From contig OU744736.1 in the NCBI GenBank assembly GCA_916613615.1, positions 372,001 to 436,000 of the forward strand: a stretch of DNA of 64,000 nucleotides, read 5' to 3'. This document shows positions 21,666 to 34,441 of this stretch, piece after piece. This DNA is from Steromphala cineraria (taxonomy: Eukaryota; Mollusca; Gastropoda; Trochida; Trochidae). How positions within the stretch are numbered: position 1 is the stretch's first letter; each line of letters opens with the position of its first letter. The translations under genes and the position numbers were made by a program. The notes under the pieces were generated by a model that searched no databases, was not told the DNA's origin, and saw nothing but the letters and a program-made list of their open reading frames with translations.

Positions 21666-22621
21666 TATTTAATTGTTAATGTTTGAATTATGCTGGTGTC
21701 TCATAAGCCTGGATGTTGTTTCTTACATAACTGATTTAAAAAAATGTCTTTCAATTGCTGTTATAACAACATGTGACACGTTGATAAAATATATTTCTTC
21801 TTCTTCCCTATAGTTTGGGAGATATCCTCCAGACAAAGGACTTGGTCATAATGGGATTTTGCACAGTTTTTTTTACCTTCATGCTACAACATGCAAACAA
21901 CCAATGATATACACAAACTAACTAGTTTTGATAAAGTTAAAACCTGACAAGACGCACTCCCTCAGCAGAAGGCCTATTACACGGATATTTTTGCGCTTGA
22001 AAACACGAAGATGAGCTTTCTTTGAATATAATGACGTCATACGCACGAGCAACATTACGTCACAATCCGCTGTAGAACGAGCGGGAAATCCTGCCATACG
22101 CGTATAATGCATTAATTTACTTGCCTGATGTGTTTTAAAATATCATCCTCTCAAAATACATTTAGCGCTGAAAAACAGTTGTATATTTTATAAATGTTAG
22201 GTAGAAAAATTGACATTGATGCGTAAAATAAAACAAAAATCATTATTCAGGTCGTGAACTTTGACATGTTTTTCGATTTGTAGGGATTCTCAATAGCCTG
22301 TGCATGAATCGTCACTGAAATAATAAAGAAGGTTTTTTTTTGTTGCTAAATTCATATGTGTGTCTTTTTTCTAAACGATAACACCATTGTTTTTCTAAAC
22401 GTTTCATTAACAATACATGTTCATAGATTTTGTTTATAATTCAATGCCTGAATTTGTTTTATAATATTTCCACGACAATTAAAAGGCCTAATTCGGTTTT
22501 GATTCATGTCAGCCACAACCAAATTACAAGAACATGAATAAATTGTTAAACCAAGTTTTAAAGTATGCAAATGTGGTCTAGTTTTTCACATTATGTTATA
22601 ATAAATACAACAACAACACTT
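21666..22621. other. Gene-free stretch
   Basis: No coding signal. Two CRE-like words (TGACGTCA at 22031, TTACGTCA at about 22055) and a CpG-richer patch (22010-22110) are present without a recognisable downstream gene. Confidence 0.35.
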
Positions 22622-22985
22622 AATAAAAGTACCGAGGGTACAGAAGCTCACCTTAAAATGAATGATGTGGTAATATGGTTTAATTGTGTAACCATCTTTT
22701 ATATGATAATTGATTATGGCTGCCATCATGATTTTTTTTATCTTTTAAAATGCTATTCTTCTGTTGGAAACCACTAGAGCTTGAACAAACATTAATACAA
22801 GAATGATATAATCATGATTTGTTAACAAGCAGTAGGTTTTTGTATAACTTTTTTGTATATCTATGGCTAAATTGGTGACCATCTTGGACTTTTTAATCTT
22901 CAAAATGCTACTTTTATGTGAGCATCTGTATTAATTTCATTATGATATCTTGATTGGTTTAGGAGTATTCATTTAGTCACACTCT
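22622..22985 (+). mobile_element. Pearl/HINE-like element, copy A2, left-end fragment
   Basis: The first ~360 bp match A1 and A4, with the GTACCGAGGGTAC hairpin and the AGCTCACCTT motif. It ends abruptly near 22980; the monomers, microsatellite and right hairpin are absent. Confidence 0.85.
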
Positions 22986-23583
22986 CAACTTCCAAAGAAC
23001 TAAAAAGATGATTCACATATACATTTGGAATATATCCCTCTGACACAAATCACAGCTAGTGATAGTTCCAATTGCCAAAGTAAACTGTCCAGGTCAATGT
23101 CTCATGTAATTCTAACTGAAGATTTCTGAATATCTTAAATCTTGACATATGTTAGTGCAATCTGATTGGTCAGAACAGGCTAGCAACATGGGGGTTTATG
23201 CTAATTACTAGATATGATGACCTATGATGACCTCTTGCACCTGCATGTTGCTTATGTAACTTATCCTCTTATGTAAGTTACTGTTATTCGATATAGTGAG
23301 TGTCCTCCCCTCATTTCAATATGCAATACAGATACTCTTTAAAGGAGAGTTGCAGGAGAGGGGCTGGAAGGATAGATAGGGGGGGATAGAAGGAATGTGG
23401 GATAGAAGAGAGGTTTGCAATGGAAGGACAGGAGAAAAAAGGGGAGGAGGGAAAGGGGGGATAGAAGGGGTGGGGGTAGAAGAGAGGTTTGCAATGGAAA
23501 TAATCTGGAGGTCAACTCAGTAATATGTTTATTGAAGTATCTTAACTAACAGAGAGAATTGGTGAGGAAGACTTTGTAAAACA
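22986..23583. other. Gene-free; contains a purine-rich tract
   Basis: 23335-23500 is almost all purine on the plus strand, with several G4-5 runs and a direct repeat of 'tagaagagaggtttgcaatgga' (two copies). It is a triplex/G-quadruplex candidate. Confidence 0.6.
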
Positions 23584-24066
23584 AGATGTGTTTGTGAAAC
23601 ACGAATGCCCCCGGATGCATCCTGCTCGCTGTGTCAAGGTCAAGGTCACAAGGTCAAATGTCATGGTGTCATCTGAAAGGTCTCATCACAAGGGATCCAT
23701 ATGTCAAGTATCAAAGAGCTAGCTCTGACCAATCAAAAGTTATGACCAAGGTTAAAGTTTTTGTGGACAAACGGACAGACGGACGGACGGACGGAAAAGG
23801 TCAAATATCATGGTGTCATCTGAAAGGTCTCATCACAAGGGATACACATGTCAAGTATCAAAGACCTAGCACTGACAGTATAGAAACTATAGCCAAGGTT
23901 AAAGTTTTCGGAAAAGGCTCGCTGTGTCAAGGTCAAGGTCACAAGGTCAAATGTCATGGTGTCATCTGAAAGGTCTCATCACAAGGGATCCATATGTCAA
24001 GTATCAAAGACCTAGCTCTGACCAATCAAAAGTTATGACCAAGGTTAAAGTTTTTGTGGACAAACG

Positions 24067-24097
<31 letters not shown>

Positions 24098-24228
24098 GGA
24101 CGGACGGACGGACGGACGGACAGACGGACAGGTGAAAAACAATATAGGGATCCATATGTCAAGTATCAAAGACCTAACTCTGACCAATCAAAAGTTATGA
24201 CCAAGGTTAAAGTTTTTGTGGACAAACG

Positions 24229-24263
<35 letters not shown>

Positions 24264-24331
24264 GGACGGACGGACAGACGGACAGGTGAAAAACAATATA
24301 CCCCCGGAATCTCCGATTCGGGGGCATAAAA
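23584..24331 (+). mobile_element. Pearl/HINE-like element, family B
   Basis: The left end has hairpin GTGTTT-gtg-AAACAC (23588-23602), then ATGCCCCCGG. The right end has a hairpin at 24301-24324 whose 3' arm CGGGGGCAT is complementary to the left motif. Between them lie ~146-bp monomers ('aaggtctcatcacaagg' near 23678, 23824 and 23969, partial near 24140). Three separate ACGG/ACAG tracts (23770-23798, 24062-24133, 24225-24286) are spread between monomers, not confined to the end. Confidence 0.8.
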
Positions 24332-24856
24332 AGAATTGTTCAGACAGCTGTTCAATTAGTTTTGAAGATGAATATTAAATTATATCTTTTATTAGCATGA
24401 CAAACAAAATAAAAGATAATTTGTTATTCATTAACCAAAATTTTCAATTTGGAATAAATTAATTGCATGGGTACAAAGGACTAAAAAACCTAACAGTTAG
24501 TGTTGGGAGTGAACAAATTTAATCATTTTAAATGCTTTTGAAAAGGATTTGTTTGAATTGAATGATCATTATAATTATCTAGATAATCATTGTTCAGACC
24601 GTAATCAGATATAGATGATTATAAAATGTATATTTATCCCTCACTGGCTATGTTATTTGCCATATATGAAGTGTCAAAAATTATGTAAAACGGAAAGGAT
24701 TTATTAAAACAGTCATGCTACAGGCTGTTCGCAGATAAAGATGATTCATACAGTTTTTTGTAACTGTATTTATAGTGTTGATAAATATTACAACAAGCGT
24801 ATCAATACAAATATAATGACATTGATTTGATTGATCAGGAAATGTATTCTTTTCAA
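24332..24856. other. Gene-free AT-rich stretch
   Basis: Nothing beyond short, low-complexity open frames. Confidence 0.35.
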
Positions 24857-26319
24857 TGAATTTCATGAAATCTAATTGAAAATTCAATATAATTGACATA
24901 TTAACCATCTTGGATTCTTAATAAAATAAATGCATCTTTGTCAGGAATCAATAAATAAAAAAATACTCACTTTTCAGAATGATATCTTAATTGATTTAGT
25001 AGGAGTAGTACTTGGCCTGAAATCTTATTGAAAAATAATGACTTCTATGATGACATGTTGTTCCCAGAACCCCTTCAGCATGATACAATTATCATTTATT
25101 TTTACAGGTATTTATAAAACACATGGTATTGGAACTGGAACCGGATACAAAATACCTCTATTATTAACTTATCATGTAGATAACTGAACATAAAAGCAGA
25201 TTCTTGACTTGTTAATATTAACTCATCGTGCAGATTGTTGTACACAAAAGCTGATTCTTGACTTGTTTAAATTGTTATTTGTAAAAAGTATTACTATTAA
25301 TAGAATACAAGTATACTTTTCATAAAGACAATTTATATACTTTCCATAAAGTCCATTATGTTCTATTTATCAATTGGGTCAGGATTACTATGCAATATAC
25401 AAGCAGGCAGGGCTGCTAGCCCCAGATCCTTAAGGAGAGTGTAGCAATTTGTGTATTTGGCTTTGTGTACGTATATTTGGAGAAGCATCCTAGTGTGCTG
25501 AGCATGTAAACCTGAACTCTGGCTAAGCCCTTATGTGTGGAATTAAAAGACTTGACCGGAGAGAACATGAATTGTTGTGAAAAAATATATATAATTTCAC
25601 AAAATTTAGTTAGCTTATGTCCTAAATTGATTTTGTGTAAAGAAGAACTTCAGTTAGATAAATAAATGATACAAATATGATAAAAGTCAGGAACTGGAAC
25701 CTGATGCAAAATAACTCTTTCCACATCAACTTATCATGTAGATTGCTAAACACAAAACAAGTGACAAGTTTTGTGTAAGTTGTTATTCTTAGAAAGAACA
25801 TATCACTGTCATGAGAATACAAGTCTTAATTTCCATAACTCTTATTGCATACACATGGCCATATAGCATAATGCTCTACCATATCAATTGGGTCAGGTTG
25901 ATTATGCAACAGACTAGCAGCTGACACTATGATGCTAGCAGCCTGTATTGGGATCTGTATTAGACAGCATAGTGGACTCAACAGAAATATCTGAACTCTG
26001 GTTGACCCCTTATGTGTGGTATTTAAAGGAATATAAGGGAGATACCATTGTTCAAAATCTAACATGATGTTTAATGTGATTGGGTTTTTGCAGCTAGTTG
26101 CCATAAATATTTTAAACAAATTAATAAATTATGTTTGTCTTTCATCTTAATGTTTTAGAAACACTTAAAAATATAGAACAACTTGCATGACAATCTTAAA
26201 TATTCCATATTCAAGATAATATTATGATTAGTAAGTTCAAATTAGAGAATTTATATAGTGCGAGTGATCACTTGATGAAAGCTAAAATTTAGTAATAATG
26301 ATGTGTCATCTGCAGCTGA

Positions 26320-27400
26320 AAAGTCAATATGGATGCTATCGCGGCCATCTTGGATTCTCAAAACTGAAACGTCTACCTTTGTGGGAGGAATCACTATAGG
26401 TATAACATACTACAATATGAAAATGATATCTAGATTGGTTTAGAAGTAGTCATTTTCATGAAATCTCATTGAAAATTCAATATGGCTGCTACCACGGCCA
26501 TCTTGGATTCTCAAAACTGAAACATCTACCTTTCTGTGCGGAATCACCATAGTTATAACATACTACAATTTCAGAATGATATCTAGATTGGTTTAGGAAG
26601 AGTAGTCTTTTCATGAAATCTAATTGAAAATTCAATATGGCTGCCATAGCGGCCATCTTGGATTCTCAAAATTGAAACATCTACCTTTCTGTGAGGAATC
26701 ACCATGGGTATAACATTCTACAATTTCAGAATGATATCTGCATTCGTTTAGGAGGAGTAGTCTTTTTCGTGAAATCTAATTGAAAATTCAATAAGGCTGC
26801 CATGGCGGCCATCTTGGATTCTCAAAACTGAAACGTCTACCTTTCTGTGAGGAATCACCATGGGTATAACATACTACAATTTCAGAATGATATCTGGTTT
26901 CGTTTAGGAGGAGTAGTCTTTTTCCTGAAATCTAATTGAAAATTCATTATGGCTGCCATAGCGGCCATCTTGGATTCTCAAAACTGAAACGTCTACCTTT
27001 CTGTGAGGAATCACCATGGGTATAACATACTACAATTTCAGAATGATATCTGCATTCGTTTAGGAGGAGTAGTCTTTTTCGTGAAATCTAATTGAAAATT
27101 CAATATGGCTGCCATGGCGGCCATCTTGGATTCTCAAAACTGAAACATCTACCTTTCTGTGGGGAATCACCATGGGTATAACATACTACAATTTCAGAAT
27201 GATATCTGAATTCGTTTAGGAGGAGTAGTCTTTTTCCTAAGATCTAATTGAAAATTAAATATGGCTGCCATGGCGGCCATCTTGGATTCTCAAAACTGAA
27301 ACGTCTACCTTTCTGTGAAGAATCACCATGGGTATAACATACTACAATTTCAGAATGATATCTGGATTCGTTTAGGAGTAGTCGTCTTTTTCCTGAAAGT
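26320..27400 (+). repeat. Tandem array of seven ~156-bp monomers in A3
   Basis: 'ccatct' anchors at 26345, 26498, 26653, 26809, 26965, 27121 and 27277: spacing 153-156 bp, exactly 156 for the last four. Confidence 0.92.
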
Positions 27401-27402
27401 TT

Positions 27403-27437
27403 ACGGACGGACAGACAGACGGACGGACGACGGACGA
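27403..27437 (+). repeat. ACGG/ACAG microsatellite of A3
   Basis: Short version of the tract in A1 and A4, in the same position before the right-end hairpin. Confidence 0.9.
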
Positions 27438-27483
27438 ATTGCCATGACATAAGCTCACATTTACTTCGTAAAGATGAACTAAA

Positions 27484-27900
27484 AACAGATATTGGAAAAT
27501 TTTTCAAAAAACCGTTCGTTTGTTACAGAGATGAGGATGAACATTTGAAGGCCGCTTCACTCAACAAGCCGCTGTTTCTGACGGACTTTCGTAGTGATTA
27601 AAATTGGGTTTTTATCTTCCAAAAGTAATTAAAAAGGGTTCGAATGTATATTTGTTTTTCATATTATGTTATAATGAATACAATGACAACATTTTAAAAC
27701 AGATATTGGACAATTTTTCAACAAATCGTTCGTTTGTGACAGAGATGAGAATGAACATTTGAAGGCCGCTTCACTCAACAAGTCGCCGTTACTGACGGAC
27801 ATTCGTAGTGATTAAAATTGGGTTTATATCTTACAAAAGTAATTAAAAAGGGTTCAATTGTATATTTGTTTTTCATGTTAGGTCCTAAGAAATACAATGA
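27484..27900. repeat. Direct duplication, 224-bp period, two copies
   Basis: 'agatattgga' at 27487 and 27711; the second copy repeats 'ggccgcttcactcaacaag' and 'tcgtagtgattaaaattggg' with scattered differences. No coding meaning was seen. Confidence 0.8.
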
Positions 27901-28082
27901 GTGTATTTTCACGCACATATCTCTTACTTTCTTACACAATCATCATTCCATATTCTTACTGACAGGTCACAAACTAACGACATTCACAAAGTATGTTTTA
28001 TAACATTCTAATTTTGATCTAACTCTAACTTGTTATTATTTACAAATTCACAACATATCCAAACAAGATAAACTAACTATAT

Positions 28083-28774
28083 TCAATCTGACAAGGCCTG
28101 TTGAATGAGATGTATTTTCTGGTCAGTGACGGAGATCTCGCGCCCGCTGACCAGTCTCATTCTTGTAGCACAGTGGTTGTTGTCTTGATAAACGTGAAAC
28201 ATGGGGAAAACCGGCTGGGTGAACTTCAGGTCTAATTTACACAAGAGTTTCCCCCTCCCCACGTCTAGGAACGCTACCCTCCCCCTCCCCACATCCAGCA
28301 CCAACCCGAAGGTGAAGGTGACCTCTACACCATATGTGGGGAGGGGGAGAGTGACACACTCATCAACCCTATGTCCCTCCCACTCCTCCTGACCTCTCCT
28401 CCTTATCCGGATACAGAGCTGGTCGGGGTGAAGGTGACACACGTCCCTCACAGACACGCCGACCCCGCCGGGGAGATCAGAAACACAGCTCCTCTCTTCC
28501 ATGTTGCTCTCTCCCTCCTTCACCCCCATCTCCAGCAGGACCCAGCCTCTCTCCCTCCACCTCAGTGTAGATTGAGTCTCCCAGTAGGAGGGAGACGTGA
28601 GGGGGGAGGGGGAGGGAGGGAGGGGGAGCGGACTGCTACAAGTCCCCCAGAACGTCTTGAACTGACCCGGAGTGTTTCTCTCTCCACTACCCGCCATGTT
28701 GTTCAGTTCCCGTCCAAAATCTTCCACTTGTAGCTTTCTGTGTACTTTCTGTGAGTTGAAAATCATCGCCCGGC
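28083..28774 (-). CDS. Terminal exon of a B30.2/SPRY-domain protein gene
   Basis: The exon opens at a good acceptor (TTTATTCCAG|GC, exon edge 28774) in phase 1 and runs about 229 codons to TGA at 28083-28085. Upstream exons are not in the window or not recognised. A SPRY-like domain fills most of it: SYWETQSTLRWRERGWVLLEMGV, then GLVLDVGRGRVAFLDV (the core LD...G.v.F strand pair), FTQPVFPMFHVY, and a final RLVSGREI strand. SPRY domains bind protein partners and in bivalves often end TRIM/RING-type E3 ligases or related immune proteins; the rest of this protein is unknown. A Pro/Ser low-complexity insert (SSPLPLPPSPSPLTSPS) comes from a CCCTCC-rich DNA tract. The frame is intact, unlike every other coding region here except copia. 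An ATG 11 nt upstream of the acceptor lies in the intron and is not a start. Confidence 0.75.
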
Positions 28775-28799
28775 CTGGAATAAACATGTTTGTTGTTAT

Positions 28800-29960
28800 T
28801 TAAACATATACAAATAGCATCTTAAAATCTTTATGTTTATATATCAAACATTTTGATGACATTTTTATTGGTAATTGTCAAGATTTTTTAAAACTTTGTT
28901 CAACCGCGCAAAGTCAAAACAAAATGGCTAATTTCAGAGATCATCAAATAAAAGAACATTTTCATAAAAAAACATAAACAAATGGCATATTAAAATGTTT
29001 ATTTTTATATTTTAAGTAGTTTTATGATAAAATAATTGATAATTATATCTATATTTTGAAAATTAGTTCAACCGCTCAAACAAAAAAACTGTCTGATATT
29101 TTAGAGTTGATTATCGTGTGAATAAACAAATTTTGTACTCCAAACATATACAAATAATATCTTGAAATGTTTATTTCAGTATTTTGAATAATTCTATGAC
29201 AAAATTATCGATCATTGGAACAAAAAATATAAATTTTGTTTTATCCGGCAAAACACAATATTAGATCTAGTTGATTTTGCTGACAGTCGGTCTCAAAATA
29301 GATCCATTTGCGTTAAGCATAGAACAAATTGTTCTTATACAAACTATACAAATGGCATCTTAAAATCTATATTTTGATATTTTGAATACAATTATGTAAT
29401 AATATTTGATAATTGCACAAAAAAAATATAATTTTGTTTGCCACTCGAATTTACATAATCAGTTGTTTTCTCCAAGATGGAGTCACGGTCTGCTAAATAC
29501 GAACTATTTGTATAAAACATTGGTGAATATATATATACAAATGGCATCATGAACTATTTATTTTACTGTTTCAAATACTTTGATGATAAACTATTCAATA
29601 CTTGCACAAATAAGTTTTAAGTTTTATCGCTGACAAATGAATGATAATTCAGCTGCTTTCTCAGAGCTGTGGGTTGTAAATAAGATCACTTACCAACGGT
29701 ACGTTATTAAAATTGTTTTGCCGGAATATATACAAATGGCATCTTGAAATGTCTATTTTACAGATTTTAATACTTTGGTGACTAAATATTTTAAAAGTTG
29801 CAAACAAAAATAAAAACTTTGTTCAGCTGCTTTCTCAATCGCGGTCAGCAAATAACAGCAATAACTGTTAAAATAGGTTGCCGAAATAGGCACAAGTGAC
29901 ATCTTGAATTGTTTACTTACATGTTTAAAATAGTTTGGTGATATAGTTTACCGCTAAAAT
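28800..29960. repeat. Degenerate tandem repeat, ~160-200 bp period, seven copies
   Basis: The phrase (a)caaatggcatctt recurs near 28811, 28979, 29151, 29349, 29538, 29733 and 29893, each followed by 'aaatgtttatttt', a 'ttttgaatac' word and 'gataattg'. The copies are diverged. It would lie in the intron upstream of the SPRY exon. Confidence 0.75.
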
Positions 29961-30345
29961 TGACAAAAAGGCTACATTGTAAAAACTGATTGTCCTGTAA
30001 AAAACATCGTTGTATTCAAACATGGTATCCAAAATAGTTCCTTCATTATTGATTATATGATAAATCTCTATAAAGATAATAAATCAATTAGAAAACAAAC
30101 ATGCATGCGTTTTTGATCATTTTGAAGTGTAGTTTTCAGAACTTAACCAAAGCTAGTTTTTCGTCAAACAAACTTATAATATCTTATATAATTGTATTTC
30201 ATATATTTCATAATATCACACACATGTATTACTTTTTAAGAGATTTGTTTGATATATTGTTACAAATGTTTTCATCTTTGTATAGCGAGCTGTGTGATAA
30301 ATACATGTAGAAAAAAAATTAGAACAGATTGTACTGCAAACATAA
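29961..30345. other. Gene-free AT-rich stretch
   Basis: Only AT-rich open frames without support. Confidence 0.35.
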
Positions 30346-31689
30346 AATAAAAGTACCGAGGGTACAGAAGCTCACCTTAAAATGAATGATGTGGTATTGG
30401 TTTAATTATACATGTAACCATCTTTTATATAATTGATTATGGCTGCCATCATGATTTTTTTATCTTTTAAAATACTAGTCTTCTTTTGGAAACGACTAGA
30501 GCTTGAACAAACATTAATACACGAATGATATAATCATGATAAGTTAACAAGCAGTAGGTTTTTGTATAACTTTTTTGTATATCTATGGCTGAATTGGTGA
30601 CCATCTTGTACTTTTTAATCTTCAAAATGCTACTTTTATGTGGGCATCCATATTAATTTCATTATGATATCTTGATTGGTTTAGGTGTATCCATTTAAAT
30701 GTCATTCATTACTTACAGGATGGTGGGCACTTACATTTGTTTTGTAGTGAATCATTAATATGATTTCAAGATTATTTCACTGATGGTTATGCTGCATGGG
30801 ATATTGAGAATCCCAAAAGTACAGATTTTTCAAGGAAAATGAATGACTGATTGAGAGGAAAGTCATAAACACAGCAATGCATAAGACACGTTTATTTTGT
30901 TCACATAATATTTACATGTCAAGTGACCATGAGATGTCTTTCATTAAAGTATCAATTTATTTAACACTCATACAGTACTATAATGGTAAACATTTTTGCA
31001 TTGTCAAATCAACAGAGAGATATGACAAATCAAATTTCCTTATTTTTCTTACTAAACCCTTTTCGATTTTCATCTGCATATTTATTCCACATCAACTTAT
31101 CATGTAGATTGCTAAACACAAAGCTTATTGTAGACAAGTTTTGTGTAAGTTGTTATTCTTAGAAAGAACATATCACTGTCATGAGAATACAAGTCCATAA
31201 CTTTTATTGCATACACATGGGCCATGGCCATATAGCATAATGCTCTACCATATCAATTGGGTCAGGTTGATTATGCAACAGACTAGCAGCTGACACTGTG
31301 ATGCTAGCAGCCTGCCTTGGGATGTGTATTGGACAACATAGTGGAATATCTGAACTCTGGTTGACCCCTTATGTGTGGTATTTAAAGGAATAAAAGGGAA
31401 ATACCATTGTTTAAAATTTAACATGTTTAATGTGATTTGGTTTTTGCAGCTAGTTGCCATAAAGATTTTAAACAAATTAATCAATTATGTTTGTCTTTCA
31501 TCTTAATTTTTTTTAGAAACACTTAAAAATATAGAACAACTTGCACGACAATCTTAAATATTCCATATTTTAAGATAATATTATGATTAGTAAGTTCAAA
31601 TTAGAGAATTTATATGGTGCCAGTGATCACTTGATGAAAGCTTAAAATTTAATAATAATGATGTGTCATCTGCAGCTGAAAAGTCAATA

Positions 31690-32295
31690 TGGCTGCTATT
31701 GCGGCCATCTTGGATTCTCAAAACTGAAACGTCTACCTCTCTGTGCGGAATCACTATAGGTATAACATACTACAATATAAAAATGATATCTAGATTGGTT
31801 TAGGAGAAATAGTCTTTGTCATGAAATCTAATTGAAAATTCAATATGGCTGCCATGGCGGCCATATTGGATTCTCAAAACTGAAACGTCTACCTTTCTGT
31901 GCGGAATCACCATGATAATAACATAATACAATTTCAGAATGATATCTGTATTCGTTTAGAAGGAGTAGTCTTTTTCATGAAATCTAATTGAAAATTCAAT
32001 ATGGCTGTCATGGCGGCCATCTTGGATTCTCAAAACTGAAACGTCTACCTTTCTGTGAGGAATCACCATGGGTATAACATATTACAATTTCAGAATGATA
32101 TCTGTATTCGTTTAGAAGGAGTAGTCTTTTTCATGAAATCTAATTGAAAATTCAATATGGCTGTCATGGCGGCCATCTTGGATTCTCAAAACTGAAACGT
32201 CTACCTTTCTGTGGGGAATCACCATGGGTATAACATACTACAATTTCAGAATGATATCTGAATTCGTTTGGGAGGAGTAGTCTTTTTCGTGAAAG
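31690..32295 (+). repeat. Tandem array of four 156-bp monomers in A4
   Basis: Anchors at 31705, 31861, 32017 and 32173, exactly 156 bp apart. Confidence 0.92.
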
Positions 32296-32300
32296 TTTAC

Positions 32301-32358
32301 GGACGGACAGACGGACGGACGGACAGACGGACAGACGGACGGACAGACGGACGACGGA
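32301..32358 (+). repeat. ACGG/ACAG microsatellite of A4
   Basis: Interrupted ggac/agac run after the last monomer, about the same length as in A1. Confidence 0.95.
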
Positions 32359-32409
32359 CGAAGCGCCATGACATAAGCTCACATTTACTTTGTAAAGGTG
32401 AGCTAAAAA

Positions 32410-33884
32410 CCATATTCAAAATCATTTTGAGGTATTTTATGAAAAAAAATCCATATATTCCACGAACTACTAAAACCCTGGGCCCTGTTTCACTAAACGT
32501 TCGTATCGTTCCAGACTTCTTAAAATTGATCTAAGCATTACGATTTTGTTCATTTGCGTTCCACTTAAAGATCGCAGCACACAAAAATTATTCAACAAGT
32601 TCAGTAAAAAGATTATGACAACAAAGGAGGTGTCGCAACTTGAGATTTTGTTCGTAAATGTAACAAAGTTGGCGTCAGTCGAGTAACAGTGCCTTCAGTC
32701 AATCAATCTTTTTAAAATATGATCTGTTTGCTGCACTACGCTACGAAGGTAGATCTATAATCTGCGTAACGCAGTGAAGAAAATATGGTATCATTTTTAA
32801 TGAGATTGGTTAATATAATTATATTTCAAATCTACTGCTGTAAAATCCCTCTCCCAGGATTATACGCCATTACAATGACAGCCACTACTCAAACACTTTC
32901 AGAAACCCAGCACGCAGACACATTAATTAACACAAGGCTAATTATGACAATCCATCTGACTATGATGAGATGGTCTGCACGAAAAATATCTTAGTTTTTT
33001 TTTGTTTTTTTTTTAATGTAGGTGTAGCATTTTTCTTTATTTGATTTAGAATGTGTTTTAAAAAATCACTTCTTCTTGTTTGTCATCTGGACTATTCCAT
33101 AAGATAGGCCAGGTAAGAGGCTGCAGCTTAGATGTGCACTGAACCATAAATGTTGTTGTCGGCTGTCTGCGTGATACTGCTTATCTCTCCGAGCTAAACA
33201 ATTAAAGATCTCGGCCCCTAACTTCACAACATAAACTTTGTTTCATTGTTTTAGGATGTTGCCTTGTCCGATTGTCTTGGGAAGTCGTCTGAGGCAATTA
33301 CTATTTTATTGAAGTATTTTTATATAGGCATTATATGCTTCGGTAATTATCCAATTCTTCGTAAATCACTTACTGTTATTAAAATATACAATTGTATGAT
33401 TGAGACGCACGGAAGTGAATGTCAATCACAACCTATTCTGACATATTGTTTGCTCAAGGTTTTAAAATCAAATGTCAAATATTATGAAATATATATGTGA
33501 GCTTTCCAGATATATTGTATTCAGTGGACAAATTGGTGGAAGTTAGATTGGATTTTTGCATGGAGATGAGTCAGCAGGTGGGGTATGGGCCATGAGGCAT
33601 TCACTATGCCTCCATGTGCCGTCAACATCACAACTGACCTCACCTTCATTACTTTTGTAACAACTACTCTGTTGTCGTAACGAATAAACCATCATCTCTG
33701 TGACGTCATTATCTTGTTTGTGTATCTGTCCACTCTTTGCCTGTCATGAAGCTAATTCCCTGGGAAGAAGTATTGACTATACTAGTGCCACTTAAAGGGG
33801 GACTGAAATGGTCTATGGCCACTTTCGGGATTCATAAAGAGCGGCATGTAATTTAAATCAGAGTCAAGTTTGAATTTTCGAAAT
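32410..33884. other. Gene-free stretch
   Basis: No gene, repeat family or conserved motif recognised. A T-rich homopolymer patch lies at 32994-33016. Confidence 0.35.
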
Positions 33885-34441
33885 CGGACGGCAACTTGCC
33901 TAAATACGGGTTTTAAAATACACTGTTCTGCTGAGATGCCCGCTATATGATGATGATGATGATAATGATATCAGATATGAATTGTTGAGACGCTGTGATA
34001 TGCTGAGAGAAGACTTCTGTGATTGCCAGGATGTAGAGCGTGTTAGTTTTATTTTATCAAATCCTGTGATATGTCCTTTAGTTGCCAAAACCTGCGCATC
34101 TATTTTACAACGACGGAAATGTTTTCTTTACAATGCTTAAGGTTTTACCTATTGATGTGTATATATCTTTATCTTCTCCCTTGTGGTATTTATTTCTATG
34201 TTTGCTTTTCTGCAGTTTTACACACGTATTTATATATCTCTATTTATTATTAATTTTTTTTAATGTATGTATAACTTTTATAAGTTCTGTACACTTATCA
34301 TCTCACAGTCTCTCATAACTCTTTACAGAGTGGCTCATTGCATTTTAAAACATATTGTATGTTTGTATATTTTATCTGCAATTTTTATATTTTAATGTAA
34401 TGAGGTGAGACTTGAATAAACTATCTGTCTGTCTGTCTGCC
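33885..34441 (+). mobile_element. LINE 3' end (Jockey/I-like), 5'-truncated
   Basis: After a (GAT)n-like patch, an open frame reads DIRYELLRRCD...VSFILSNPVICPLVAKTCAS, then ILQRRKCFLYNA and stop at about 34140. This is the typical last segment of a LINE ORF2. A 3' UTR follows with GTGAGACTTGAATAAACTA and a (TCTG)n tail at 34425-34440. Confidence 0.75.

Larger units (their letters stand above)
24857..27485 (+). mobile_element. Pearl/HINE-like element, copy A3
   Basis: From about 25715 it follows A1 closely: 'ccacatcaacttatcatgta', then 'tatcaattgggtcaggttga', seven monomers, microsatellite and right end with AGCTCACATTTAC. 24857-25640 contains more diverged pieces of the same family, including a lone decayed monomer and a duplicated 'cttatcatgtaga' region. 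The left hairpin is absent, so it is a rearranged or left-truncated copy. Confidence 0.75.
30346..32409 (+). mobile_element. Pearl/HINE-like element, copy A4 (complete)
   Basis: Has the left hairpin GTACC-gag-GGTAC, AGCTCACCTT, a ~1.3-kb unique body nearly identical to A1, four monomers, microsatellite and right hairpin ending AAGGTGAGCT. The flanks differ from A1, so these are separate insertions. A 76-codon open frame at 30877-31107 is also present in A1 (2264-2494). It is AT-rich and has no recognisable domain; the copies are too alike to test for coding selection. Confidence 0.85.

Noticed and set aside
26320..27400. CRISPR-like array
   Set aside because: The 156-bp units are contiguous tandem monomers with no unique spacers, in a eukaryotic repeat setting.
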